Shown here in pieces: positions 26,294 to 34,600 of a stretch of DNA of 64,000 nucleotides. This DNA comes from Flavihumibacter petaseus NBRC 106054. GTDB lineage: Bacteria > Bacteroidota > Bacteroidia > Chitinophagales > Chitinophagaceae. Both the position numbers and the translations under genes were made by a program. A model generated the notes under the pieces. It did not search any database. It was not told the origin of the DNA and saw nothing but the letters and a program-made list of their open reading frames with translations. Where the stretch lies: the NCBI RefSeq assembly GCF_000974785.1, contig NZ_BBWV01000001.1, positions 992,001 to 1,056,000 of the forward strand, written 5' to 3'. Every line of letters begins with the position of its first letter. Position 1 is the stretch's first letter.

Positions 26294-26614
26294 ATGAGAA
26301 AGGCCGACCTCATCAACCAAATCGCTGACAAGACCGGTATTCCGAAAGTGGACGTACTGGTCACGCTTGAAGCCATGTTCAAAGAAGTGAAGGACGTGCT
26401 ATCGCAGGGTGAAAACATCTATATCCGTGGCTTCGGAAGCTTTATTACCAAAAAACGCGCCGCAAAGATCGGGCGTAACATCAAGAAAAATGTTGCGGTG
26501 GAAATCCCGGAGCATTTTATCCCTGCCTTCAAACCTGCGAAAGAGTTTGTTCAGGAAGTGAAAAAACTCAAAACAGTTAAGGAAGGCCAACCAAACCCCG
26601 ACGAAGAGATGTAA
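26294..26614 (+). CDS. HU/IHF-family DNA-binding protein
   Basis: 106 residues, with the bacterial histone-like fold: RKADLINQIADKTGIPKVDV, then ENIYIRGFGSFITKKRAAKIGRN, which includes the DNA-intercalating beta-arm, and FIPAFKPAKEF. The C-terminus has an acidic tail (KEGQPNPDEEM) beyond the usual 90-residue HU. It compacts and bends DNA. RBS-like AAAAAAGG lies a few bases upstream. The following TPR gene may have its own promoter overlapping the stop codon. Confidence 0.94.
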   Translation: MRKADLINQIADKTGIPKVDVLVTLEAMFKEVKDVLSQGENIYIRGFGSFITKKRAAKIGRNIKKNVAVEIPEHFIPAFKPAKEFVQEVKKLKTVKEGQPNPDEEM

Positions 26615-26619
26615 TTTTG
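26612..26619 (+). promoter_or_regulatory. -7 element overlapping the HU stop codon
   Basis: TAATTTTG, a perfect TAnnTTTG match whose first three bases are the stop codon of the HU gene. It would drive the TPR gene starting at 26638. No -33 match is seen, so confidence is modest. Confidence 0.4.
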
Positions 26620-26637
26620 CCACCTTAATGTTTTAAG

Positions 26638-27492
26638 GTGAAAAAAGAACAGCTGATCGTTATCAGTGCAGGGATTCTTGCGCTTTTCCTCTTGTATTTC
26701 CTTGGGAACACCATACCGCCCAAGAAGGCGGCAACTGTTGCGGGCGACCGGCAACAGGATAGTGTTCAAACCTTTGATATCCAGGCGGCTATTACTGCTG
26801 CCACGGCTAAATTACCGGCAGGTCAGCAGACACTGGTCAGCGGGTTGAACCAGGCGGTGGTCAGGGGTGATGTCAAAGAGCAGCAAATCCGCACCTATCA
26901 GCAACTCGCGAGGTTCTGGAGTGACTCAGCCAGGGCCTTCGTTCCCTTCGCATATTATACTGCGGAAGCCGCGAAGTTGGAAAATTCTGAAAAAAGTCTC
27001 ACCTTTGCAGCCCAATTGTTATTGGAAAACCTTAGAGGGGTAGATCAGCCAGCGATTAAAAGCTGGATGGCGGGCCAATCGAAGGAGCTGTTTGAAAAGG
27101 CTATTGCGCTGAATCCGTCGAATGATTCGTTGAAGGTTGGCCTGGGAAGTACCTATATTTTCGGAGCTTCTGCAGAAAATCCTCAGGAGATCATGAAAGG
27201 AATTCAGCAGATCCTGGAAGTAAGCCGTCGCGACTCGTCCAATGTCTATGCCCAGAAAATGCTGGGAATTGGCGGTATCGTAAGCGGCCAGTATGACAAG
27301 GCGGTAGAGCGTCTGGAAAAAGTTGCTTTAGCTGAGCCGCATGATCTGGAAGTTTTGTTGATGCTTGCGGAAGGATACGAGCGGAAAGGAGATAAAGCAA
27401 TGGCCAGGAAATGGTACGGACGGGCGGCTGATCATGCCGAGAACCCGGAATTGAAAGGCGAAATTTCCAGACGGATCCAGCAATTGCAGTAA
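26638..27492 (+). CDS. Membrane-anchored tetratricopeptide repeat protein
   Basis: 284 residues from a GTG at 26638. One N-terminal helix (LIVISAGILALFLLYFLGN) anchors the protein, leaving the bulk outside the cytoplasm. From about residue 130, TPR-like helical pairs appear (ELFEKAIALNPSNDSLKVGLGSTY; AQKMLGIGGIVSGQYDKAVERLEKV; LEVLLMLAEGYERKGDKAMARKWY), ending just before the stop. It is likely a protein-interaction scaffold. I recall an HU gene, a TPR protein, a tiny basic protein and the RNase G/E gene occurring in this order elsewhere in Chitinophagaceae. Confidence 0.85.
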   Translation: MKKEQLIVISAGILALFLLYFLGNTIPPKKAATVAGDRQQDSVQTFDIQAAITAATAKLPAGQQTLVSGLNQAVVRGDVKEQQIRTYQQLARFWSDSARAFVPFAYYTAEAAKLENSEKSLTFAAQLLLENLRGVDQPAIKSWMAGQSKELFEKAIALNPSNDSLKVGLGSTYIFGASAENPQEIMKGIQQILEVSRRDSSNVYAQKMLGIGGIVSGQYDKAVERLEKVALAEPHDLEVLLMLAEGYERKGDKAMARKWYGRAADHAENPELKGEISRRIQQLQ

Positions 27493-27523
27493 TTTGTTTT
27501 GTTTAACTATAAATATTTGAAAG

Positions 27524-27619
27524 ATGCCTTGTGGTAAAAAAAGAAAGCGTCATAAGATTGCTACTCACAAACGCAAAAAGAGACTGAGGAAAAACCGTCA
27601 TAAGAAGAACAAGAAGTAA
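27524..27619 (+). CDS. 31-residue highly basic protein (AURKAIP1/COX24-domain-like)
   Basis: The ATG at 27524 opens a 32-codon frame ending in TAA at 27617-27619. More than half of the residues are Lys or Arg (CGKKRKRHKIATHKRKKRLR is typical of the whole). This matches a tiny conserved Bacteroidota protein that I recall being annotated as AURKAIP1/COX24 domain, the family of mitochondrial small-subunit protein mS38 and of bS22 in mycobacteria. A place on the ribosome is therefore likely, though inferred. A hairpin terminator at 27641-27680 follows within 25 nt. Confidence 0.8.
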   Translation: MPCGKKRKRHKIATHKRKKRLRKNRHKKNKK

Positions 27620-27640
27620 TTCTTATCCATATACCTTCTT

Positions 27641-27680
27641 AAAGCCGGAATGAATATGTAAATTTATTCCGGCTTTATTT
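27641..27680 (+). terminator. Terminator after the small basic protein
   Basis: AAAGCCGGAAT at 27641-27651 pairs perfectly with ATTCCGGCTTT at 27666-27676 around a 14-nt loop, followed by a T-rich stretch. The next 128 nt to the rng start contain no further recognisable feature. Confidence 0.75.
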
Positions 27681-27808
27681 CCTTTAGCTGAACCGTTTTA
27701 GTTGCTGCCATCCCCCGATTATTGCAAATTCCGGGTGCCCGCAATGCCGATAACTATTTCAGCTTTTTCCTTTTGGTGAGATTGGACTGATGTTAAAAGA
27801 TTACTCGC

Positions 27809-29359
27809 TTGAACAAGGAATTAATTATTAACTCCGCGCCTCAGGGCGTTGAGATAGCTCTCCTGGAAGACAAAAAGCTGGTTGAACTGCATAACGAAAA
27901 AGCGGATGCCAGTTTTGCTGTTGGCGATTTGTATCTGGGAAAGGTTAGAAAGCTCATTCCAGGTCTGAACGCGGCATTTGTGGATGTTGGCTTTGAAAAG
28001 GATGCGTTTCTTCACTATACAGATCTTAGCCCTTATGCTAAGTCCCTCCTGAAATTTACCCAACAGGCTATTTCCGACCAGACCCCGGGTGGTTTTGACT
28101 TCGGAAAATTTGAAGTTGAGCCGGAAATTATCAAAACGGGAAAGATCAATGAAGTGCTGGGTGGCAAACCCAATGTACTGGTTCAGATATTGAAAGAACC
28201 AATCGCAGCCAAGGGACCCAGGCTGAGTTGTGAAATTTCCCTTCCCGGTCGCTTTGTGGTGATCACCCCATTCAACGATGTTGTTGCAGTTTCCAGGAAG
28301 ATCCACAGTTCCGATGAACGGAAACGCCTGCAGAAGATAATTGAAGCGATCAAACCGAAAAACTTCGGTGTGATTGTAAGAACTGCAGCGGAAGGAAAAA
28401 ACACGGCAGAACTGCATGAGGACCTGATTGCTTTGGTTGAAACCTGGAAAACCATCCAGCAGAATCTCAAAAATGCGGTAGCACCGGCGAAGATCCTGAG
28501 TGAGCAGACGAAAACGACAAGCATGTTGCGGGATCTTCTGAATGCAGATTTCAACCGCATTGTCGTGAACGACAAGAACATTTTCAACGATACCAAGAAC
28601 TATATCCAGCGGATTGCACCCGACAAAGCGGATATTGTTTCCTATTATCATAACGGCGCTCCGATATTCGATCAGTTTGGCGTTACCAAGCAGGTGAAAG
28701 CGGCATTTGGCAAAACAGTCAACCTGCCCAGCGGAGCTTACCTCATCATTGAGCATACAGAAGCGCTTCATGTTATCGATGTAAACAGCGGCTACAAGAG
28801 CGTGAGCAATAACCAGGAGCAGAATGCACTGGAAACCAATCTTGAAGCAGCAGAAGAGATCGCCCGCCAGCTTCGCCTGAGAGACCTGGGCGGTATTATT
28901 GTGGCTGACTTCATCGATATGAAGTTGCCGGAAAACAAGAAGAAATTGCTTGACGCGATGGAAGGTTTCATGAAGACTGACCGGGCCAAACATGCTGTTC
29001 TTCCGATATCCAAGTTCGGGCTGATGCAGATCACCCGCCAGCGGATGAAGCCGGAGCTGAATATCAATACCATGGAGGTTTGTCCCAGCTGCCATGGCAC
29101 GGGCAAAATTTCTTCGAGCCTGGTGCTGGAAGATGAGATTGAAAAGAACCTCAATTACCTGATCACGCACAAACACAATAACCTGACGCTGGCAGTACAT
29201 CCGATCATGTACGCCTACCTGACCAAGGGTTGGATTTTCAGTAAACTCTGGAAATGGAAACGTCAGTTCAAGCAAAATATTAAGCTTCAGGCCAATACCG
29301 GTTATCATCTGACCGAATTCCATTTCTTCGACCAGCACGAAGAGGAGATCAAACTTTAA
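27809..29359 (+). CDS. rng: Ribonuclease E/G family endoribonuclease
   Basis: Single-strand-specific endonuclease of rRNA maturation and mRNA decay. The 516 residues start at a TTG (27809). The S1 domain (DLYLGKVRKLIPGLNAAFVDVGFEKDAFLHY, with a long acidic insert) is followed by the 5'-sensor and RNase H-like parts, then the DNase I-like catalytic region with LHVIDVNSG and GGIIVADFIDM carrying the metal-binding aspartates. The Zn-link CPSCHGTG, which joins the protomers, is near residue 430. The length suits RNase G rather than the long RNase E. A terminator follows at 29384. Confidence 0.95.
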   Translation: MNKELIINSAPQGVEIALLEDKKLVELHNEKADASFAVGDLYLGKVRKLIPGLNAAFVDVGFEKDAFLHYTDLSPYAKSLLKFTQQAISDQTPGGFDFGKFEVEPEIIKTGKINEVLGGKPNVLVQILKEPIAAKGPRLSCEISLPGRFVVITPFNDVVAVSRKIHSSDERKRLQKIIEAIKPKNFGVIVRTAAEGKNTAELHEDLIALVETWKTIQQNLKNAVAPAKILSEQTKTTSMLRDLLNADFNRIVVNDKNIFNDTKNYIQRIAPDKADIVSYYHNGAPIFDQFGVTKQVKAAFGKTVNLPSGAYLIIEHTEALHVIDVNSGYKSVSNNQEQNALETNLEAAEEIARQLRLRDLGGIIVADFIDMKLPENKKKLLDAMEGFMKTDRAKHAVLPISKFGLMQITRQRMKPELNINTMEVCPSCHGTGKISSSLVLEDEIEKNLNYLITHKHNNLTLAVHPIMYAYLTKGWIFSKLWKWKRQFKQNIKLQANTGYHLTEFHFFDQHEEEIKL

Positions 29360-29383
29360 GCGACTGAGGCCCGACCTATCAGA

Positions 29384-29423
29384 CCCGTAGTTACCGGAAC
29401 TTTCCGGCGGCTACGGGTTTTTT
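29384..29423 (+). terminator. Terminator after rng
   Basis: CCCGTAG at 29384-29390 pairs with CTACGGG at 29411-29417, with further pairing inside (CCGG/CCGG), followed by six T. Confidence 0.85.
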
Positions 29424-29463
29424 CATATACTGTCGGACCTCAATTGGAATTCTGGTTTTCCGT

Positions 29464-29564
29464 TCATCTTCCGTATTTTCTCCGTATTTACACCGTCTGT
29501 TTTACGTTAATACCGGAAGATGATCGCAGAAAGAACTGAGTAAGAACCGAAAACATACGGAGAA
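29464..29564. repeat. Interleaved inverted repeats between rng and susD (pseudoknot-like)
   Basis: Repeat A pairs 29464-29477 with 29509-29523 (9 + 5 bp with one bulged base). Repeat B pairs 29478-29487 (TTCTCCGTAT) with 29555-29564 (ATACGGAGAA), 10 bp perfect. The left arm of B lies in the loop of A and its right arm lies beyond A, the layout of an H-type pseudoknot. No gene is seen in the 29424-29595 gap that contains it. Confidence 0.45.
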
Positions 29565-29595
29565 CCAAAGGTTGACCTAAGGTAGATATAGGCAT

Positions 29596-29624
29596 AAAAA
29601 AACACCCAGCAGTGCTGGGTGTTT
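29596..29624 (-). terminator. Terminator after susD
   Basis: On the minus strand a 12-bp perfect stem (AAACACCCAGCA with its complement) is followed by a T-run (29596-29602). It lies 23 nt past the susD stop. Confidence 0.85.
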
Positions 29625-29647
29625 CAGAATTATTTACTCCAATTGGA

Positions 29648-31024
29648 CTAGTAACCTTCGTTCTGGGTCAAACCTGGGTTGATTTTAATTTCCCGCTCAG
29701 GAATCGGCAAAACCAGTTTGGGAGAATTCCACGGGAATGAGCCGACAGACCCTTCCAGGCGCTTCACATCATGGAGGCGATGGCCTTCAAAGGAAAGTTC
29801 ATGGTAACGCTCGAGGAGGATTGCGTCAAGGTTGAGTTGAGCGCCGGTAAGCGGCTCAAGTAATGCTCTTACTCTTATTGTGTTAATGTCATCAAGCGGT
29901 TTTGCACCTACAGCAGTTCCCGCGCGGAAATTAGCTTCTGCGCGGACCAGATACATCTCAGCGAGTCGTATGATATGTACATTACCATATACCATGTCAA
30001 ACTTCGAAGTGTATTCATAGTTGTTCAGTGCAAATACACTTAACCGGTCATCAGCAGCTTCGTAGTTTTCATAGTATTCCGGGTTGATGTAGATATCTCC
30101 GCGGCCAAACAATGAAAAGAATGTGTTGAAATCATTATAACCGGTGTTTAGCGTCACCTGCATGGCAAAAATATCTTCATCAGTATTTGCAACCAGTGCA
30201 TTGGTGTTGTCGTAATTAACCGGAAATGCCTCAGCATATGTTTCCATCAGGCTGTTCTCATTCGATTCTATCGCACGATTGGCGGCATCCGCAGCGTTTG
30301 CATAGTCTCCTTTTTGCAGGTACACACGTGCGAGCAGCGCTGCGGCAGCAGTTCTGTTAGCATAAAAACCATTGTCAATTTTATCCCACATCTTACTTTC
30401 AGCATCAGTCAGGTCGCTTATAATCTGTGTATAGACTTCCGATACTTTACTTCTGTTGACTTTAAGTTCTTCGCTTACTTCACGGGTTGGAGTCAATACC
30501 AGCGGCACACCGTCATTCTCAGCAGGATTTCCATCATTCCAGGCCTTGGCATACAACCTTACCATTTCAAAATATACAATTCCCCGAAGGAATTTTGCTT
30601 GTCCCTCCACGTTGTCGCGTTTTCCCTCTGATACTTTATCAATAGCCGCAAGTACATTGTTGCAGACATTAATGGCTTCGTAAGCTTCCTTCCAGGTATC
30701 TTCAACAAAATCATTGTTAACGGGAATAGCCTTGTTGTACATCTGGGTTAATCCCTGGTAAGTTCCTGACCAGCCGATCTGTTCATCATTACCCAACAGT
30801 TCAGAGTAAACCCCCATGTCACCGCCAAGAACATTGTCATCACCAACTCTCGAATAAGCGCCTACAAGTGCAGCCTCAACGTCAGCGCTGGTTTGAAATG
30901 CTTTTGACTCTTCTACACTCGCATAGGGATCAAGGTCAAGTTGCTTTTCACAGGCGCTGAAAGCAAAACCAACAGCAACCAGGCAACTCAGTAACTTATA
31001 TTTATAGTGTGTCATAATTTTCAT
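29648..31024 (-). CDS. SusD/RagB-family outer-membrane lipoprotein
   Basis: 458 residues with a lipoprotein signal ending in FAFSAC. It is followed by the typical KQLDLDPYASVEESKAFQ and the SusD core helices (AKFLRGIVYFEMVRLYA, AAAALLARVYLQKGDYANAADAANRAI, RLAEMYLVRAEANFR), and ends with VLPIPEREIKINPGLTQN. SusD proteins cap the SusC barrel and bind oligosaccharides or other nutrients at the cell surface. The start could also be the ATG three codons later. It lies 11 nt after susC on the same transcript. No glycoside hydrolase, protease or regulator adjoins, so the ligand is unknown. Confidence 0.95.
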   Translation of the reverse strand: MKIMTHYKYKLLSCLVAVGFAFSACEKQLDLDPYASVEESKAFQTSADVEAALVGAYSRVGDDNVLGGDMGVYSELLGNDEQIGWSGTYQGLTQMYNKAIPVNNDFVEDTWKEAYEAINVCNNVLAAIDKVSEGKRDNVEGQAKFLRGIVYFEMVRLYAKAWNDGNPAENDGVPLVLTPTREVSEELKVNRSKVSEVYTQIISDLTDAESKMWDKIDNGFYANRTAAAALLARVYLQKGDYANAADAANRAIESNENSLMETYAEAFPVNYDNTNALVANTDEDIFAMQVTLNTGYNDFNTFFSLFGRGDIYINPEYYENYEAADDRLSVFALNNYEYTSKFDMVYGNVHIIRLAEMYLVRAEANFRAGTAVGAKPLDDINTIRVRALLEPLTGAQLNLDAILLERYHELSFEGHRLHDVKRLEGSVGSFPWNSPKLVLPIPEREIKINPGLTQNEGY

Positions 31025-31035
31025 TTTTGCTTTGA

Positions 31036-34000
31036 TTAAAGGCCGATGTTGATTCCGAAAACGATCACTTTAGCCTGAGGCACTGAATAGAAGTCAACAC
31101 CCTGGTTGATGTTCGTAGCCTGGTAGTCTGCATTAACCTCGGGATCCCATCCTTTATAGTCTGTGATAGTCCATAAGTTTTGTCCTCTCGCATAAACCCT
31201 GACTCTTTCGAGATGAGCTTTTTTGATGATAGACTGTGGCAGGTTATAAGCCAGTGTCAGTTGCTTTACCCTGAGGTAGGAGCCGTTCATGATATAACGG
31301 CTGGATGGATCGGTACCATTTGCCCAGCCCCTTCTCGCTTCAGGAACCATTGTAATATCTCCCGGATTCTTCCATGCGTTCAGCTGATCGACAGTCTGAT
31401 TGTCGTAACCATTACTGAAGCTGGCAGAATAATATTGGCCACCACCGTCGTACACCTGGTTGCCCTGTACTCCCTGAAGGAAGATGTCAAGCTCAATCCC
31501 ACGATAAGTCAGATTATTACGGAATCCGTAAATGAAATCCGGATTCGGGCTTCCTATAACAACTTCTTCGGCCTCGTTGTAGTCATTTGTAGTGGAGCGG
31601 TCACGTTTTCCGTCTGCAAGTACCGTGTTCTTATAATACAAGGCATCACCATTTGCAGGATCAGCTCCAGCAAACTCACGGGAAACAAATACGCCAATAG
31701 GTTCTCCTTCACGCGCGCGGTTATATCCACCGACTCCCAATTCCTGACCCTTAAGATCGGTGATCTTGTTACGGTTAATAGAGAAGTTGAGATTTGTTGA
31801 CCAACGGAAATCGCGGGTCACAATATTATCTGAGTTAACAGTAAACTCAAATCCCTGGTTTTTGAGTTTTCCAAGGTTCTGAAGCTGTGACGTGTAACCT
31901 GAAGAACCGGGGAGTTCTACATTCAGCAACAGGTCTTTGGTATTCCTGATATAATAATCGAGTTCAAAACTGATACGATTATTCAGAATGCCGATTTCCG
32001 CACCAAAATCAAAGCTTGCGGTAGTCTCCCATTTCAGATCTTCGTTAGCCATTTGTATTGGAATCTGGCCTGGATTGGAACCATAAGCTCCACTACCATT
32101 CCAGAGTTTTTGCCATGGGTAGTTTCCAATCTCAGCATTTCCGGTTAAACCATAACTGGCTTTCAGCTTCAGGAAGCTCAGCACTTTTGACTCTGACAAG
32201 AAGTTTTCGTCAGAAACAATCCATCCCAATGAAGCCGCGGGAAAGAAGCCCCAGCGGTTGTTGGGACCAAAACGGGAAGATGCATCGAAACGACCACTGA
32301 CAGCCACCAGGTATCTGTCTTTGAATTTGTAGTTCGCGCGGGCGAAATAAGACAGAAAACTAAAATCCTGTTCGCTGGAAACGGCATCAGATTTAGTGGC
32401 GGCACTTACCAGCTTCATGTAATTGTTTCCGGGCAATGCCTCAGCTGTAGCAGTTTGGGTATACCAGTTCGATTTCTGGAAGCTCATACCGGCTACGGCA
32501 TCGAGATCATTGTCTTCGTTAATGACTGGTGCAAATCGGAAGAAGTTATTGGTATTGAAGTTGAAGATGCGGTCGGCGCTGGCAAATCCACCACCCTTTG
32601 GATAAGTGGTATTGCGTTCAGTGATCGGTCCATAATATGCATCTTCAGTTTGGTTCAACTGGTCGATACCGAGTTCTGACCGGAACGATAAATTTTTCAG
32701 AATCTGAGCCTGTCCATACACGTTACCCAGAGAGCGATTCACGAACGTATTGTAATAAGCACCCTTAACACTAAGCATAGGGTTGTAGTATAAGGGGTAG
32801 TTCTGGTTTGGACCTCCGGGGTTATCTGCACGATCCGGATCAGATTCACCACTCAGAAGGCCTGTGCGGGGATCGATTGTTGGTGTAATGGGTGAAAGCG
32901 CCACACTTTGCAGCGGGGTTGAAAATGCGTTATCATTCGATACACGGTAATTCAGCGTTCTTGCGAAACTCAGGTTTGTACCGATATTCAGCCAGTTGTT
33001 GAATTTATGATCAATGTTAAGACGGCCATTATAACGCTTCATGCTGTTTCGCGCAATGATACCTGTCTGGTCGAGATATTGGCCACCCATGTAAAAAGTA
33101 GTCTTTTCATTACCACCTGAAAGGCTCAGGTCATACTGAGCGATCGGGGCATTCTGAAATGCTTCTTCCTGCCAGTCAGTATTCACTTTCGCTGTTTTCC
33201 AGTCATCATTACCTGCAGAAAAACGGGTGAAGGCAGACTCGGCGCGACCGACATAATAGTCAATTGCTTCCTGTTCATCTGTCCAGTCGCCGGGGTAATT
33301 TTTGTAATCGTATTTACCGGCGCGGACAGACGCGTCCGTGAAACCATCAACATACTGCTGTGAATTCAGGAATTCGCGTTTGTTGGTCGGTTTCTGTTTA
33401 CCGGCAAAAAAGCCAAAATCAATTCTAGATTTTCCGGCTTTACCCTTCTTGGTGGTGATCAGTACAACGCCGTTAGAACCACGTGACCCATAAATGGCTG
33501 CTGATGATGCGTCTTTCAGGATCTCGATGGATTCGATGTCGTTTGTGTTAATATCCGCAAGTGGACTTGTTGGTGCGCCATTGCTGGAGAGATCCCGGGT
33601 GGTTACCGGAATACCATCAATAACATACAAGGGCTCGTTACCGGCTGTAACAGAAGCAGATCCGCGGATCTTCACATTAATTCCCTGGCCCAGCTTACCA
33701 TTTTGTTGCTGCACCTGAACACCGGCGGCGCGACCCTGCAGGGCGCTTTCAAAACTTGTAACGGGTGTGTTACCCAGTTCCTTCGCACCAACTTTTGCAA
33801 CAGAGCCGGTGAGGTCTCTTTTGATCTTGGTACCATAACCTACTACCACAACTTCTGAAAGGGAATTGTCTCCGGTAGTAAGCACTACGTTAATGTTGTC
33901 GGAAACAGCAAATTCTTTGGTTCCAAATCCGACGGATGAAACCACAATTGTTTTCGCGGTAGAGGGTACAGATAACTGAAAAGATCCGTCTGCTCCCGTA

Positions 34001-34179
34001 ATAACGGACTGAGAAGTTCCTTTTACGGTAACGGTGGCACCAATCAATGGCGCACCATCTTTCCCATCGGTGACTTTACCCGTAATCTGGCGGGTTTGGC
34101 CCTGCACCGATACAGCAGCCAGCAGAAGCCATAAGCATCCCAGTAAAGCAGCTAGTTTTTTCGTTACATGCATATACAT
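31036..34179 (-). CDS. SusC/RagA-family TonB-linked outer-membrane transporter
   Basis: 1047 residues. After the signal peptide (LLAAVSVQGQ) comes a CarboxypepD_reg-like domain (ITGKVTDGKDGAPLIGATV), the TonB-box region (LSEVVVVGYGT), the plug (TSFESALQGRAAGVQVQQ; VKIRGSASVTAGNEPLYVIDG; SIEILKDASSAAIYGSRGSNGVVLITTKKG) and a long beta-barrel ending RVYARGQNLWTITDYKGWDPE and VIVFGINIGL. It imports nutrients captured by SusD, powered by TonB. There is no STN domain and no FecR or ECF sigma gene nearby, so it is not the self-regulating type. A full promoter precedes it at 34193-34223. Confidence 0.97.
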   Translation of the reverse strand: MYMHVTKKLAALLGCLWLLLAAVSVQGQTRQITGKVTDGKDGAPLIGATVTVKGTSQSVITGADGSFQLSVPSTAKTIVVSSVGFGTKEFAVSDNINVVLTTGDNSLSEVVVVGYGTKIKRDLTGSVAKVGAKELGNTPVTSFESALQGRAAGVQVQQQNGKLGQGINVKIRGSASVTAGNEPLYVIDGIPVTTRDLSSNGAPTSPLADINTNDIESIEILKDASSAAIYGSRGSNGVVLITTKKGKAGKSRIDFGFFAGKQKPTNKREFLNSQQYVDGFTDASVRAGKYDYKNYPGDWTDEQEAIDYYVGRAESAFTRFSAGNDDWKTAKVNTDWQEEAFQNAPIAQYDLSLSGGNEKTTFYMGGQYLDQTGIIARNSMKRYNGRLNIDHKFNNWLNIGTNLSFARTLNYRVSNDNAFSTPLQSVALSPITPTIDPRTGLLSGESDPDRADNPGGPNQNYPLYYNPMLSVKGAYYNTFVNRSLGNVYGQAQILKNLSFRSELGIDQLNQTEDAYYGPITERNTTYPKGGGFASADRIFNFNTNNFFRFAPVINEDNDLDAVAGMSFQKSNWYTQTATAEALPGNNYMKLVSAATKSDAVSSEQDFSFLSYFARANYKFKDRYLVAVSGRFDASSRFGPNNRWGFFPAASLGWIVSDENFLSESKVLSFLKLKASYGLTGNAEIGNYPWQKLWNGSGAYGSNPGQIPIQMANEDLKWETTASFDFGAEIGILNNRISFELDYYIRNTKDLLLNVELPGSSGYTSQLQNLGKLKNQGFEFTVNSDNIVTRDFRWSTNLNFSINRNKITDLKGQELGVGGYNRAREGEPIGVFVSREFAGADPANGDALYYKNTVLADGKRDRSTTNDYNEAEEVVIGSPNPDFIYGFRNNLTYRGIELDIFLQGVQGNQVYDGGGQYYSASFSNGYDNQTVDQLNAWKNPGDITMVPEARRGWANGTDPSSRYIMNGSYLRVKQLTLAYNLPQSIIKKAHLERVRVYARGQNLWTITDYKGWDPEVNADYQATNINQGVDFYSVPQAKVIVFGINIGL

Positions 34180-34192
34180 CTGTTATTTGTGC

Positions 34193-34223
34193 CAAAGATA
34201 TTGGCGGTTAAAGCAATGTTAAA
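34193..34223 (-). promoter_or_regulatory. susC-susD promoter
   Basis: On the minus strand TTTA (34220-34223), a 19-nt spacer, and TATCTTTG (34193-34200), a perfect TAnnTTTG. Transcription would start about 10 nt before the susC ATG. Confidence 0.65.
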
Positions 34224-34551
34224 CTGTAAATCAGGTATCAGAACAATATTATCCGGTATTTAATAAAGACACTGTCCTAAACTTTCCATGAAATTCCAGA
34301 TCTAACAATGAATCAATAACTCCGGAGACAGCGTATCTATTGTATTCGCTGTCTTGCCAATGAAAAACCCCGGCAAGACTACCAGGGTTTGTAGATGTAC
34401 ATGAGAAAAGAAAAACGTATAATTGTTTAGATCTGTCGTATTCAGCCGCTACTCGCGGGTATTTTTCCGATACTCATGATAATTATAAACAATTTTTACG
34501 GATTATTTAACTTTTCGGGTAGTTTTCGTGGCAAACCCAGTTAAATGCCGC
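34224..34551. other. Intergenic region upstream of susC, no gene
   Basis: No credible ORF in 330 nt. It holds an 8-bp perfect inverted repeat, AGACAGCG at 34326-34333 with CGCTGTCT at 34347-34354 (13-nt loop). It also holds an imperfect AAACCC...GGGTTT hairpin near 34366-34391. These could be regulator sites or leader structures, or parts of an RNA transcribed across the gap. Confidence 0.4.
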
Positions 34552-34576
34552 AAAAAAAGACCGGCAGGCGCCGGTC
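34552..34576 (-). terminator. Terminator after the YugP-like gene
   Basis: GACCGGC at 34559-34565 pairs with GCCGGTC at 34570-34576. On the minus strand the stem is followed by a run of seven T (34552-34558). It starts about 25 nt past the stop of the YugP-like gene. Confidence 0.8.
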
Positions 34577-34600
34577 TCAATGTTCATTCTCTTTTTAAAA

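Noticed and set aside
27821-29338. 505-codon open frame antisense to rng
   Set aside because: It mirrors the rng gene codon by codon, has low-complexity Phe/Leu/Gln/Ile composition and no family features. rng itself is fully recognisable.
29424-29595. Possible tRNA or rRNA fragment
   Set aside because: No acceptor-stem/TpsiC pattern or CCA end can be found. The structure seen is better described as interleaved inverted repeats.
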